Source of the DNA: Mesostigma viride
Lineage: Eukaryota; Streptophyta; Mesostigmatophyceae; Mesostigmatales; Mesostigmataceae
DNA length: 64,000 nucleotides
NCBI GenBank assembly: GCA_009746045.1
Contig: RPFO01000299.1
Coordinates: 2,107,130 to 2,171,129 of the forward strand
Direction: 5' to 3'
Of the stretch, positions 9,846 through 19,107 are shown piece by piece. Each line of letters starts with the position of its first letter. Position 1 is the first letter of the stretch. A program made the position numbers and the translations under genes. The notes below the pieces were generated by a model. It was not told the origin of the DNA and ran no database searches. It worked only from the letters and a program-made list of their open reading frames with translations.

Positions 9846-12158
9846 ATGACAGAGCCTACCCCTCCGGCTGAGAGCCCGCTGCCGTCCCTGCCCCTACCGG
9901 ACCCTGAGCTGTATTTCGAGGCCCTTCCGGGCCGTTGGGTGTCGCGATCATGTTACCGGGGTGGCGTTGTGCAGCCGGCCCTTCAGGCCCAACATGCGAG
10001 CTTAGTCAGGGCGGCCCTCTTCGGGGTCACGTGGTATGGTCCTTCCCCTGATGAGCCGCACCAGCTTGTCCTGCACGGTTTCGATGATGCCGGACACTGT
10101 TTGTTGGGGTGTGGTTCCAGCTGTCCCGCCTTGGGGCAGATAGATGCGGTTCTCCGGTGTTGCCGTGTGTTCTCCTACCTCTCCACTCCTGTGGGCCGTA
10201 CCTGCCTACGGGAGGTGTTCCCGTGGCTTCCAGCTGAGGGTGATGCTGAGGTAGACGAGAACCCCTGCGACCTTTTACGGGCCGTAGAGTTCATGGAGAT
10301 AGCTGATCAGTCGGCGGGACTAGCGGTTAGTGGTCCTACCCCTTCGGGCGCCCCAGCCGAGGTACATTATACTCCAGATTATTCTGCCTCGAGCGCTGCG
10401 TCCGCCTCCTCGGTGTCTGTCCCTCCCTCTCCGGTCCCGTCGTCCCCTCGGTCGACCCGGGATGTCGCAGTGGAGCCTACCCCTTCGGGTTTGCCTGATC
10501 CTCTTTCGGCGACGGTCTCGGCTATGCAGGCTCAGATCCAGTCTTTGACCACGGCGTTTGGGGCCTTCCTTGCGGCCCAGGCGCAGGTCCCGGCCACGCC
10601 GGCTGGATCCGCGCCCCCTACCCCTTCTGTCGCCCCGGCGACTACGGCTTCGCCCGCGCCCCCGCCTGCGCCCGCGGTCGCTGTGGTTCCGGCGGCTCCT
10701 GCGACTCCTGCTGCCTCTGCGCCTGTTACCGCTCTACCTGCGCCTACGCGGGAGTCTCCTGCCCCTGTTAGCTCGCCCTCCGTCGCTGCTTCCGAGCCTC
10801 CTCCCGCTCAGGCGCAGACGTCGCGGGGTTTCTTTGGCGATACTAGCGGGCTTCCCAGACTTTGGGAGGGTGGTCCTCCGCAGAGGATTCCGGTTCCTGA
10901 CTGGGGCCTGGATGGTAGTCAATCTTATGCAGGACTGCCTGTCCCTACGGGCCCCATTTTCAACATGTGGCCTGAGGGTGCACCGGCAACGGAGACCGGC
11001 GCGCCTGCGTCGTTGGTGGGTCCGTCACGGCCCTCTCTGGCTTCAGGTCCGGCGCGACCTCCTGTTTTACCAGTGCCCCCTGCGTCGGTGTCGGCTCCTG
11101 CCCCTGCGTCAGCCCCTGCTCCGGTCCCTCCTCCTTCGGCCTCGCGGTCTTTGGCCGCGGTTGTTCGGTCCACCGGTCAGGATCCTCGCGCCACCCGCGC
11201 TGCCGATTCCCTCAGGGAGTTGTCCCAGGGTGATCGGGACAGGGCTCCTTCTGTGGTGCACGCGACGCCGGAGTCGCGTGACACGCCCATTCCGGGGTAT
11301 GGTATGTCCGCACTCGCCTGCCGACAGTGTGACCTGCCGCGCGCCTCTGCTGAGCTTGCCATCTCTCCCATGTCCTATGGGTTCTCCCAGGTGTGTCGGG
11401 CGCCCCGGGATCGTGGCCTACCCATTGAGACTGATCGGCCTCCGTTCGACATGGTTATTTTAGCTGATCCGGTGTTCGAGGGTGAGATCCTGGTCCGGCG
11501 CGTCCTGTATCGCTGGGCGAGGCGCCACAACGACTTGGACACCTACGGTGGGTTTCAGTGGGCTTACCCTCCCCCTCTGGGCATTATGGCTTCGGATGCC
11601 CTTACAGTAGAGTTTCCTGCGGTGCCGGGTGCGGCGTACACTACGGTCCTCCAGCCCATCCTTGAGTGGGATGCCCGCCGCCCGGCGCCTATCCCGGGCC
11701 AGGGTCTAGACTCCCGCGGTCACCCTCCTCCTCGTGCCAGCGACTACCTAGAGACATTCGGGTCGCGACAGTGTGTTCGTCGGTGGCGCTCCCGCGAGGT
11801 TCGGCACATCCGGTTGTGGCCGTCCAACGTGGAGCCCCTGGTGGACCTGTTCTTCCCGACGGGTATGCGCCCTCGGATTCGGTATCATTGCCTCCTCCTG
11901 CGGGCCCTTTGCCTGATCGCGGTAGAGCCTTTCCTTCGCCTCTTTGCCTGTGGCTTTCTGGACTGGGCCCGTGGCCAGGTCGTCCTCACGCAGCATAGGT
12001 ATTACTGGGCCTTCCTGGGCCTCTTTCCTGACGGCGTGTGGGCCGATGTTTTCCTCACTGTAGATAGGCATGACAATGTTGAGGATGTGGCTCACTACCA
12101 GGCCTACCTGGAGGTCCTGCTGGCCTCTCGTGGCACTTACCAGACGGATGGCCACTAG
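9846..12158 (+). CDS. Extra ORF downstream of pol (770 aa), unknown function
   Basis: The frame is open from 9720, overlapping the pol end, but the first ATG in good position is at 9846, giving 770 residues. Residues about 1-160 are Cys-containing and fold-like (CYRGGVVQPALQAQH, LLGCGSSCPALGQ). About 180-480 is low-complexity Pro/Ala/Ser. A C-terminal part of about 270 residues is again compact, with Trp, Tyr and Arg-rich segments (DILVRR-like, WEYPP-like patterns and FFPTGMRPRIRYH). No signal peptide or clear membrane segment is seen, so an envelope glycoprotein is not supported despite the env position. It is the longest unbroken frame of the element. I recognise no family. Confidence 0.7.
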   Translation: MTEPTPPAESPLPSLPLPDPELYFEALPGRWVSRSCYRGGVVQPALQAQHASLVRAALFGVTWYGPSPDEPHQLVLHGFDDAGHCLLGCGSSCPALGQIDAVLRCCRVFSYLSTPVGRTCLREVFPWLPAEGDAEVDENPCDLLRAVEFMEIADQSAGLAVSGPTPSGAPAEVHYTPDYSASSAASASSVSVPPSPVPSSPRSTRDVAVEPTPSGLPDPLSATVSAMQAQIQSLTTAFGAFLAAQAQVPATPAGSAPPTPSVAPATTASPAPPPAPAVAVVPAAPATPAASAPVTALPAPTRESPAPVSSPSVAASEPPPAQAQTSRGFFGDTSGLPRLWEGGPPQRIPVPDWGLDGSQSYAGLPVPTGPIFNMWPEGAPATETGAPASLVGPSRPSLASGPARPPVLPVPPASVSAPAPASAPAPVPPPSASRSLAAVVRSTGQDPRATRAADSLRELSQGDRDRAPSVVHATPESRDTPIPGYGMSALACRQCDLPRASAELAISPMSYGFSQVCRAPRDRGLPIETDRPPFDMVILADPVFEGEILVRRVLYRWARRHNDLDTYGGFQWAYPPPLGIMASDALTVEFPAVPGAAYTTVLQPILEWDARRPAPIPGQGLDSRGHPPPRASDYLETFGSRQCVRRWRSREVRHIRLWPSNVEPLVDLFFPTGMRPRIRYHCLLLRALCLIAVEPFLRLFACGFLDWARGQVVLTQHRYYWAFLGLFPDGVWADVFLTVDRHDNVEDVAHYQAYLEVLLASRGTYQTDGH

Positions 12159-12524
12159 ATAGAGGGCCTTAGGCCCGACCTGAGGGTGTTGTCCCTCCGG
12201 TATGTAGAGTCGCCCTCATATTCTGGCCAGTTGGTTGGCTGTTCTTGGTCCTTAGCGCTGATGTGTTTACTCTGTGTGTCCTGCCCAGTGCCGTCCCCCC
12301 CGGCCAGGACTCCGTTCCAGGCAGTTAGGGGAACCTACCACCAGGCTTGGTGCTGGCTAACCCTACACCACCCGGCGTGGTGGTGGAGACCGTGTGAACT
12401 ATTGGTGCTTTGTATCTGGGATGGTCTATCGATTGTGTTGGTGTGTGCTGGGTGCGTTAGGATTATTTTCCTACCCCTCTGGTTCCCTCCTCTCTGCGTA
12501 GGGAGAGGGCTCCCTACCTTTTGT

Positions 12525-12535
12525 GGGGGGGGAGG
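12525..12535 (+). promoter_or_regulatory. Polypurine tract
   Basis: GGGGGGGGAGG directly precedes the TGTTACG start of the 3' LTR, the expected place for the plus-strand primer. The 12159-12524 stretch before it shows no supported gene. Confidence 0.8.
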
Positions 12536-13106
12536 TGTTACGTCGCGTAACAATTCGTTGTAGTTACGGACGTAAATTAGGTCCTTGGCCTCGGTTGTTC
12601 CTAGGTTACGTGCAGTTCTAGTTTGGACATGATTGTCCCCGTAACAGTACTGTGGTATAGTGGGTGCCTTTGGGCGCCGCGCCGCGTACTATATTAGTGG
12701 TCCTTATCCTTTTGTAGAATGTAGTGGACAGGCGTGCATCTGTGCACCTGCTTGTGTTTCTGTGTTTCTGCAGGCGAGGGCCAGGTCGGCCCGAGCCTGT
12801 TGGACCGTTGGTGACCATTTATGCACGTTCCACTCCTTGTGTGGTCACTCGGCGTGTGTTAAATGAATTAGCACATATTAGCTTGGGTCACGGCAGTTTA
12901 GTTGTGTTTCCTTCCTCTTTTCCTGGAGTAAACGGGTTTGATTAAATGGCCTATGGCGTATTACAGTAGTACATATGTAAATGCATTGAGATCTGGTTCG
13001 TCTCGGTCGTCTTTCGCTAGGGGTGTAAATAGAAGCAGCCTCACTAGTTTAGGTAGTATCAGGACAGGTAGAGGTAGAGGTGGCGGCCGAGGCTTGCGGC
13101 GTAACA
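12536..13106 (+). repeat. 3' LTR (571 bp)
   Basis: Begins TGTTACGTCGCG after the polypurine tract and ends GCGTAACA. The last 165 bases equal window positions 1-165. The termini form the inverted pair TGTTACG/CGTAACA. Confidence 0.92.
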
Positions 13107-13331
13107 CCTAGCTGTCTCCTACCGGCCCAAGATTTTGCAAGGCTTGCGCTTTATGGAAAGAACTGTACGCATCTATACTTCTAGTAGTAAAAATCTCAAA
13201 TGTGCAGTGAACGCGCCGCGCCCAGAACCTGGGCACCGCGCCAGTGCCCGCTGCCCGCTGGTACCCCCGAAAAATTCTAAGTCCAAACCGCGTATTCTGA
13301 AGTAAAGTACGCGTATATACGGCGGAGGCCT

Positions 13332-14051
13332 TCAGTGTACGTTTTCCCGTATTTTTGCGGCTCCGTACGGCGTACTGACCAACCCGGCCATGTACCGCAG
13401 AACGCTCGCGGTCTTTCGCGATTCGACGCCCATCGCTTTTTGGGGCGATATCCGGAAACTGAGCTGAACGACCCAGTCACTATAAAGCTGAACCGGCGCG
13501 TCGTCCTCGTCCAGCAGGCGGAGACTGATCCCGCGCGGGGAATCGCGCATGTGCTGCCATAGCGGAGTCTGCGCCTGCCACACAATCGGTTCTAGGAATT
13601 TACTGAGATTGGGACAACATGCCAACAAGCCCCCGTAGACAGCCCCGTGAGTCGCGGACACCACGTTCCCTCGCACGATGTCGGCGTACACGTAGACGGC
13701 TCTCAGGCGTCCGTTCGTAGCGGGTCGGTTGCTCACGATCACGTGCTGGTCATTGGACGCATGAACGCCGGGGATGAGTCCCAGGACACGCCCGACCGAC
13801 TCGCCGACTTGTAGCTGGAACGGCGAACTAGCCGCGAACGTGTACAGACTGTTCGCGCGGTCGTACGTGACCGCGAACGAGCTGTCGATGGTCTGCAAGA
13901 CTGTTTCGATATTGTGTCTGTTCTCGATCGTCGTCCACGATCCAAGTGGAAGCGAGACGGCGTGGGCGGTCTGCATCACTACCTCGAACGAGCAGTTGTT
14001 TCGGTTGATATGCGTTTGCTCGAACGGGATCGTAAGAAGGGTCAACCCCAC
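13332..14051 (-). CDS. Capsid-like structural protein (possible penton/minor capsid)
   Basis: A 239-residue frame. Near residues 25-95 it has SLPLGSWTTIENRHNIETVL, then FAVTYDRANSLYTFAASSPF and VGRVLGLIPG. The pattern of a small-residue turn, a helix, a Y-D-x-x strand pair and an LG-x-x-PG end is one I associate with capsid proteins of Polinton/PLV type. The size fits a single-jelly-roll minor capsid protein better than a double-jelly-roll major one. The frame opens with GTG; a stop lies six codons upstream, and the first in-frame ATG is about residue 26, so the N-terminus is doubtful. It is the terminal gene of the minus-strand cluster. Confidence 0.5.
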   Translation of the reverse strand: MGLTLLTIPFEQTHINRNNCSFEVVMQTAHAVSLPLGSWTTIENRHNIETVLQTIDSSFAVTYDRANSLYTFAASSPFQLQVGESVGRVLGLIPGVHASNDQHVIVSNRPATNGRLRAVYVYADIVRGNVVSATHGAVYGGLLACCPNLSKFLEPIVWQAQTPLWQHMRDSPRGISLRLLDEDDAPVQLYSDWVVQLSFRISPQKAMGVESRKTASVLRYMAGLVSTPYGAAKIRENVH

Positions 14052-14101
14052 ATCGTGGTAGTCCTAGCTCCAACAACCCTGCCGGGATGTCCCATGTCGG
14101 G

Positions 14102-14407
14102 TCATGAAGACTGCCCCTTGTCCTGTTCTCGGTCCTTAGGGTCAGCGTCCGGCACTCCTGTACGTGATCCCTCATTCTCTGTTATAAGCTCGGATTTTAT
14201 ATCGTTCCTGCCGTGGACCACGACCTTCCCCTCGCCACCCGCAAGACCTCGCGCGCTACGTTTAAGCTGTCGCCTCTCCTTCCCGGTCAGCGGCTTACTC
14301 CGGCAATAAAACATCGCAGACTCTAGGAACTCGCGAGGGATGTCGGGGTACAAAATCATCCACTGGGCAATTTGTAGCATCTCGGCATCTGACAGTTCCA
14401 TTCGCAC
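14102..14407 (-). CDS. Small viral protein, unknown (101 aa)
   Basis: ATG-started frame on the same strand as its neighbours. The N-terminal half is helical in appearance (SDAEMLQIAQWMILYPDIP, REFLESAMFYC) and the C-terminal half is basic and polar. No family recognised. Position between the zinc-finger and capsid-like genes, with short gaps, supports a real gene. Confidence 0.5.
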   Translation of the reverse strand: MRMELSDAEMLQIAQWMILYPDIPREFLESAMFYCRSKPLTGKERRQLKRSARGLAGGEGKVVVHGRNDIKSELITENEGSRTGVPDADPKDREQDKGQSS

Positions 14408-14426
14408 CGAAATCGTTATGATCTGT

Positions 14427-14840
14427 TTAGAAATTTATCCGCGAGCTCGGACCAGCCCCTTTATCGCCCACAGGAACACCTTCTGTCACGTGATGTTTGT
14501 CTCTCAAATGGATATTCATCCTCCGATCGTTGACAAATGTATTCTTGCAGCCCGGGACCGTGCAGTTGACTCTGTCAGTCACGTTGGCGACTCGCACTCT
14601 GGGACGAGGCGGCGTCCTCGCGATGGGCTCTCTAGCAGCTGGCGGAGGCGCGGACCCCACGATCTCGACGCGGCCGGAGAGGTTCGTCCGACCCGGCGCC
14701 GAGGGCAGCAACCGGTTCTGGAGCCGGAACGGAGACCGGTTTTTGGTCGTAGGCGGACAGTGGTGGGTACACGACAGGGCGAGAGTTCGCGGCGAGAGCC
14801 GCCAACAACATGGCGTCCTTAAATCCGCGAACCTCGGCAA
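14427..14840 (-). CDS. C2H2 zinc-finger protein (frame overlapping upstream ORF)
   Basis: The 137-residue frame has one clear C2H2 finger near its C-terminus: CTVPGCKNTF followed by NIHLRDKHH, giving C-x4-C, a 12-residue spacer and H-x4-H. The N-terminal half reads Arg/Pro-rich and overlaps the 14632-14994 ORF in another frame. The two are probably one gene with a frame change between about 14650 and 14700, giving a basic N-terminus and a zinc-finger C-terminus. DNA or RNA binding is the likely role. Confidence 0.6.
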   Translation of the reverse strand: MPRFADLRTPCCWRLSPRTLALSCTHHCPPTTKNRSPFRLQNRLLPSAPGRTNLSGRVEIVGSAPPPAAREPIARTPPRPRVRVANVTDRVNCTVPGCKNTFVNDRRMNIHLRDKHHVTEGVPVGDKGAGPSSRINF

Positions 14841-14994
14841 CTTTTCCCTTCTTCGCGGGACGGGTCACGTGAGGCGAATGGATGACGATCAAGTTCGTCA
14901 ATGCGGTCATCGCGGCCTTCTTCGGAGGCGCGCGTGACTTGCGCTGGGCTTTGGAAGATTTCTTGGCGGGTCGTCTAGCGATCTTCCGAGGCAT
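14632..14994 (-). CDS. Basic N-terminal viral protein (part of zinc-finger gene?)
   Basis: Starts MPRKIARRPAKKSSKAQ and has about 15 Lys/Arg in the first 29 residues, resembling small DNA-condensing virion proteins. It continues with a moderately hydrophobic middle (DAMLLAALAANSRPVVYPPL). The last 14 residues are Arg-rich and out of keeping, which suggests the true frame passes into the C2H2 ORF. Upstream, the minus strand reads CATTATAACGC before the ATG, the same TATA-like placement seen at other viral starts. Confidence 0.6.
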   Translation of the reverse strand: MPRKIARRPAKKSSKAQRKSRAPPKKAAMTALTNLIVIHSPHVTRPAKKGKVAEVRGFKDAMLLAALAANSRPVVYPPLSAYDQKPVSVPAPEPVAALGAGSDEPLRPRRDRGVRASASC

Positions 14995-15024
14995 TGTATG
15001 CGTTATAATGTAGCGACGAGATTT

Positions 15025-17445
15025 TTAAACGGTCCACTGAATAAGCGCGAATACCTCGCCGCTTGCGTCCACCCCGGATTTTGACCTGCAATTCGCGGGC
15101 GGGTATAGGTACACCACGGCGCTACCTGAACCGAGTGGCTTGTCCACCACCAACAGGATTTCGTAGACTCCGTCGGATTCATCGAAACCGGGAGCGACTC
15201 TCCAGGACGGTCCGATTATCAGCCTACCAGCCGTGCCCGGGCCATACACGAGACCAACCGCCCCCGACAAGAGTCTGTGGGGATGGCCGATGTCCAGGAG
15301 AGCCGGCGCGCCTTGCGTGAATTGGACCCGGAAATAGAAGGACGCGAGCGTTGTCGGCGACGGTATGACAGCCCCCGTTTCGTCACGGAAGCTCGCGACA
15401 CCGCTCGGGCCCAGTTCCCAGAGATCTGGTTGCATGTAGTCGTAGGCCACCGTTCGCATCCCTCTAATCGTGAATGGGATTCTATGAACCTCTCGCTCAT
15501 CTGTGTATACGGCCTCGTCAAAATTCGACGTATATGCTGGATTTATATCCCCTTCGCCGTAAAATTCTGCCTTTGACAGGTCCAACCATATCAAGGGGAT
15601 ATCGGGGTTAAAGCCGCTTTTCGGGACGAATGTAGCCGTGAATAAATGTGTGAGGCCGCCATTAGACGGTTTGAAAGGCGTGGTTCGCTGGCACTGCATG
15701 TAGACAAATTTATACCCTGAAAAATCACCTGATGCATAGGTGATAACTGTTCCTCCTACCCAGTCCTGACCGAGTATAGCAGTGTTTGGTGTATTGGTAG
15801 CATTTAGCGACGGGTAGTCGTAATCAAGCTTCACTGTGAATTTGTTGATATATGGGAGATCTGGTAGTATCCCATATACGGAAACTTGGTACGTCATCGG
15901 AACGTTCCCATAGTCGTATGACGGCAACTTGACAACGGCATGGACAATGTTGCTTTTTGAGAGTGTAAGGGTTCGATAGTATAGGTTCGGCTCGCCTGGG
16001 ACGGGTGCAGAGAGTGCGTAACGACCCATGATAGAACTAAATAACCCAGTAGTTCCGCGGTGCGTTAGACGTATCGTGTCCCCGGACGTCGAGTAAAGAC
16101 CGGTTGGGTTCGTCGTAGTGATGGACGCAAACTCGACATTGTTCGTATTGTCGATCACCTCACACGCGTTGATGATCGTCTGTTGGGCGCTGTCTAGGTG
16201 AAAGACCAACCTCACCTGACCAGGAGCATATGGAGCTATGACCCCAGTCGGAGAGGCTGTGAAAATGCCTGTCACGGAATTCGCTAGCTTAGTCATACTG
16301 CTCAGACCAGTTGGGGGGGAACAGGAGATGTATCGATCAATTAAACCATCGGACCGTCTCCTAAACGCTATCCAAAAGTACGTCTTACTTGCCCATGTCG
16401 CGTCGAGTGTATACTCAGCGGCGACCTTCCGGTTTTGATATAGCCCGATCTTCCCGTTCGTCTTGTCGATATTGACCCCACAAACCGACCACCAGTTGTT
16501 GGCTGCTCCTTGGTTCCTCCAGCAGTTGTGCCCGTCCGTGAAAGCTGGGTGGTACTTTCCCGTTATGTCGTTGTGATCCGAGAGTGAGACGAATGCGGTG
16601 CCGGACGGGATGAATACTTCGAAACACAGGACAAACGGACCATCGATTTCCTGGTCAGCGAACACGACGCATTTCTCGGGAGGCGTGACGTCGTTCGTGG
16701 CCAGCCCGTAAAAACTCGCGGGATCGGGCGTGAACTCGTACTTGTCATGCGTCGGCTGCAGTGTCGTCGCGGGATCTCGCGAGAAGTTTAAGAGACTATG
16801 GAACGTCGTGGGCGGTCCGCTTACGGTCACGGTCTCTCCGGTCAGGTTCGGGGCGTCTCGGGGACACGAGAAGCGAGGCGTGATTTGGACCGTCTCCTGC
16901 GACGAGTGTGGCAGAAGATAGTCTAAAAGCCCTGCGCCAGTTACAGATCCAATCACGGACCCGTCCGCGACAATCTCATAATTTGCGGGCGTCTGCGTGC
17001 CGTCGCCCCATCCAGTGGAATGGTCTGCGTACATATGCACGCCGATCCTCGCCGGTCTCGTCGTCGTGAAGTAATGGCTGGGTGTTCGAATCGCCGGGAT
17101 GAGCGGGTCTGTCTTCACCACGCCCACGACAGCCATTTTTCGCTGGGTAGTGGACGTCGTCATCGTCGCGTCGTTATAGATCGTCACATCGGCCGACGCG
17201 AGCTTCCCGTGATCCGCCGGCGTCAATGCGCACGTGACCGCGTCCTCTCCGCGCAGTCCCCCGTCCACGTCGAGCTGGAAACTACCCGCGGCGTCGGTTA
17301 AAGCGACATTGTCAACCTTCCACGAGATGGGCAGTTTCCGTTGATAAGCCCACGGCGTTGTGTTCTTGATTCCTATAGCGTGAGAGGAGGCACGCCACCA
17401 TCGCCGACGACGACCCACGTCTGGTAAGGCGCGGTCGTTCTCCAA
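15025..17445 (-). pseudogene. Fibre-like structural protein, C-terminal fragment (806 aa)
   Basis: The main part of a protein of roughly 1070 residues split into three frames (18255 to 15025). It is rich in Thr, Ser, Tyr and Gly, with beta-type alternation throughout, and has no catalytic motif. Residues about 240-420 look like a lectin/LamG-style beta sandwich (FVLCFEVFIPSG, NNWWSVCGVNI, KIGLYQNRKVAAEY). The first 25 or so residues are Arg-rich and appear out of frame; the true sequence probably enters from the 17373-17939 frame near IGIKNTTPWAYQRKLPISW. Attachment or spike function is inferred from composition. It does not show the features I expect of a double-jelly-roll major capsid. Confidence 0.55.
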
Positions 17446-17939
17446 TAACTCGCGGTCGGCTGGTCGATCCGCCCGATGTCCCAGGCCGTTAACGGGGAGT
17501 ACGTGCGCGTGATGTGAATACTGTAGGGCATCCGCTGCAGCCTGTTCAGGTCTCTCGTAGTCGCGAACCCGATTTGCTCGTAGCTCATCAGTTTGCCGAA
17601 ATAGGCGTGACCCGTGCTTCCAAAATGGATGTCGTCGATGTAAGGACCGTCTACCGTCTGGCTAGTATCGATGGGGTCGAGCGCGCCGAGGACCTGGACA
17701 CTGTAAACGCTTTTTCCGCTGCTACTGCCTCCGGTGACCGTGTAGGGGAGCCGAATCCGAATGTCTTGGTTGTTCGATACTGTGAACGTGGTTCCTGGCG
17801 CGGAAAGTGTGCCGTCTTCATATTGTAACATGAACGTCGCGGTCGTATACCCGACGTCGTGTCGATCGAACAGAAAATCGATCTGATCACGCGTCAGAAT
17901 ACGATCCGCTACAATCTCGGACATGTTCGCATACTGCAT
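17373..17939 (-). pseudogene. Fibre-like protein, middle fragment
   Basis: A 188-residue frame linking the N-terminal and C-terminal pieces. It contains repeated beta-type stretches (ATFMLQYEDGTLSAPGTTF, IRIRLPYTVTGGSSSGKS) and ends out of frame at VVVGDGGVPPLTL, where the C-terminal piece takes over. It overlaps both neighbours, as expected if single-base frame changes split one gene. Confidence 0.55.
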
Positions 17940-18255
17940 GATCCAGCAGCCACAAGGACGAGATCCGGATCCAACCAGCGGTTATTCCGCCGTCGACTTC
18001 GAGCATGCCACTAGAAGCGCCATGGTTGGTCACCGACCAGTCGGAATGATTGTCCCCCAAACGCAATCTCGTCGGCGCCCCAGGGTACATGTATCGTACC
18101 CCGTTGATCGTGACGTGCCTGTCGAACGGATGGACCGCGAGCTGGAGAGCTTGCACGTCGCTCTCGACGTCTGTGATTCGCTCGTCTACCCCGTCTTCCA
18201 CCAATCCTGTCGCGATATTGAAGCCGGACGCGTTCGAGCCAGTTATAACGACCAT
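17887..18255 (-). pseudogene. Fibre-like protein, N-terminal fragment
   Basis: ATG at 18255-18253. Residues 15-40 (GLVEDGVDERITDVESDVQALQLAV) form a short heptad-like coiled coil, common at the base of trimeric fibres. The segment HVTINGVRYMYPG follows. The last 15 residues (after SSLWLLD) are Cys/His-rich and look out of frame relative to MQYANMSEIVADR in the next ORF. The promoter is shared with the divergent gene at 18297. Confidence 0.55.
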
Positions 18256-18296
18256 CTTCTCATAAACATTATCTCACATATAATGTATAGCCCCCC
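18256..18296. promoter_or_regulatory. Bidirectional viral promoter
   Basis: The 41 bases between the divergent starts at 18255 (-) and 18297 (+) contain ACATATAATGTATAG, which reads as a TATA-like box on both strands. Confidence 0.55.
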
Positions 18297-18836
18297 ATGG
18301 ACCAGGTTCCCGAAGCTCCGGATTCGCCCAAGACCTCCGTCGATATCGAGGAAGATACCGCGCCATCCCAGGATACTCCCAATACCGTGTTTATTCCGCC
18401 GCATCCAAAGGGTCCGAAAGGAAAGCGGCTCACGGAAGAACAGCGTGCGGCACTCCGCGAGAAGATGCGGCCGTACATGCAGAAACGGAACGAGGAGCGA
18501 GCGAAGAAAAGGCAGGAGGAGCGAGAAGCGGAGATTACCAAGCGAAAGGTATTGGAGAAGGAACTCGAAATCCAGAGGCAGCGTTTGGTCGAACTCGAAC
18601 TGGAAGAGAAGAAGAACAAATACCGGATTGAGCGACTCCTCGCCGCAGAGGAAGTCGCGGCAACTCCCTCGGACACGCCTCGCCCACGTCGCGGGAGAAA
18701 GCCGAAGGCCGAGGTCGAGGAAGAGGAGCGTCAACGGGGCGCGAATCCGCTGCCGGACGTGCGGACAACTACGCCGTACGAGCAGAAGATGATGGCCATT
18801 CGCGCGCAACTACTGGCTAGCCTAAACGACGATTAA
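18297..18836 (+). CDS. Charged coiled-coil viral protein (179 aa)
   Basis: Intact ORF. Residues about 40-120 are almost entirely charged helix (LTEEQRAALREKMRPYMQKR and following), predicting a long coiled coil. A basic RPRRGRKPK patch near residue 128 resembles an AT-hook or nuclear signal. The C-terminal TTTPYEQKMMAIRAQLLASL is a short amphipathic helix. It lies directly before the ATPase with a 20-base gap, suggesting a morphogenesis or DNA-binding role. I recognise no family. Confidence 0.65.
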   Translation: MDQVPEAPDSPKTSVDIEEDTAPSQDTPNTVFIPPHPKGPKGKRLTEEQRAALREKMRPYMQKRNEERAKKRQEEREAEITKRKVLEKELEIQRQRLVELELEEKKNKYRIERLLAAEEVAATPSDTPRPRRGRKPKAEVEEEERQRGANPLPDVRTTTPYEQKMMAIRAQLLASLNDD

Positions 18837-18856
18837 AATCTATCCTATTATAATAA
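18837..18856 (+). promoter_or_regulatory. Viral promoter box before ATPase
   Basis: TCTATCCTATTATAATAA immediately precedes the ATG at 18857. It resembles TCTATGCTCTATTATA at 28916-28931 before the next viral gene. Confidence 0.5.
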
Positions 18857-19056
18857 ATGACGGTTATTCAAAGCATTCATATCGAGACTCCTTTAGCGAA
18901 TAGAGACCTTAAAGTCAAGTACGCGAAAGCTCGCCAGGTCCCAGCCAATGCACCGAGGCTTCATTTTATTGCCAGTTTCGTCGGAATGCGCGGGACAGGC
19001 AAAAGCACCGCGGCCGTAAACTTGCTGAAGGCTTATTTTGATGCCCATTCATTTGA
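18857..19056 (+). pseudogene. A32/FtsK-type packaging ATPase, 5' part
   Basis: Encodes residues 1-66 with the Walker A motif GMRGTGKST near residue 48. The frame is cut at 19056 by the 9170-bp TIR element and resumes at 28230. The 200 + 685 bases total 885, giving an uninterrupted 294-residue protein with the split codon reading Asp. The family pumps viral DNA into capsids in polintons, virophages and nucleocytoplasmic viruses. Confidence 0.88.
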
Positions 19057-19107
19057 GGGTGGTTTTACCGGATTAGGATACATTTGCACGGCTTCAAATG
19101 TATCCTA

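Larger units (their letters stand above)
1..13106 (+). mobile_element. Ty3/gypsy chromovirus LTR retrotransposon, 5' end cut by window
   Basis: The order is LTR, leader, small ORF, gag with zinc knuckle, protease, RT with YLDD, RNase H, integrase with a GPF-type module and chromodomain, an extra ORF, polypurine tract and 3' LTR. Positions 1-165 match 12942-13106 without a visible difference, so both LTRs are present, the first truncated by the window edge. Domain order PR-RT-RH-INT plus chromodomain places it in the Ty3/gypsy chromoviruses. Two DNA elements are nested in pol. The 5' flank is outside the window, so a target-site duplication cannot be tested; the 3' flank begins CCTAG. Confidence 0.95.

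Noticed and set aside
10558-11463. 301-residue Arg/Leu-rich ORF in the gypsy element
   Set aside because: Out-of-frame shadow of the 770-residue ORF with an amino acid bias expected from GC-rich DNA.
14340-14937. Plus-strand ORFs opposite the zinc-finger gene
   Set aside because: Antisense shadows; the minus strand carries the C2H2 motif, the basic N-terminus and the promoter box.
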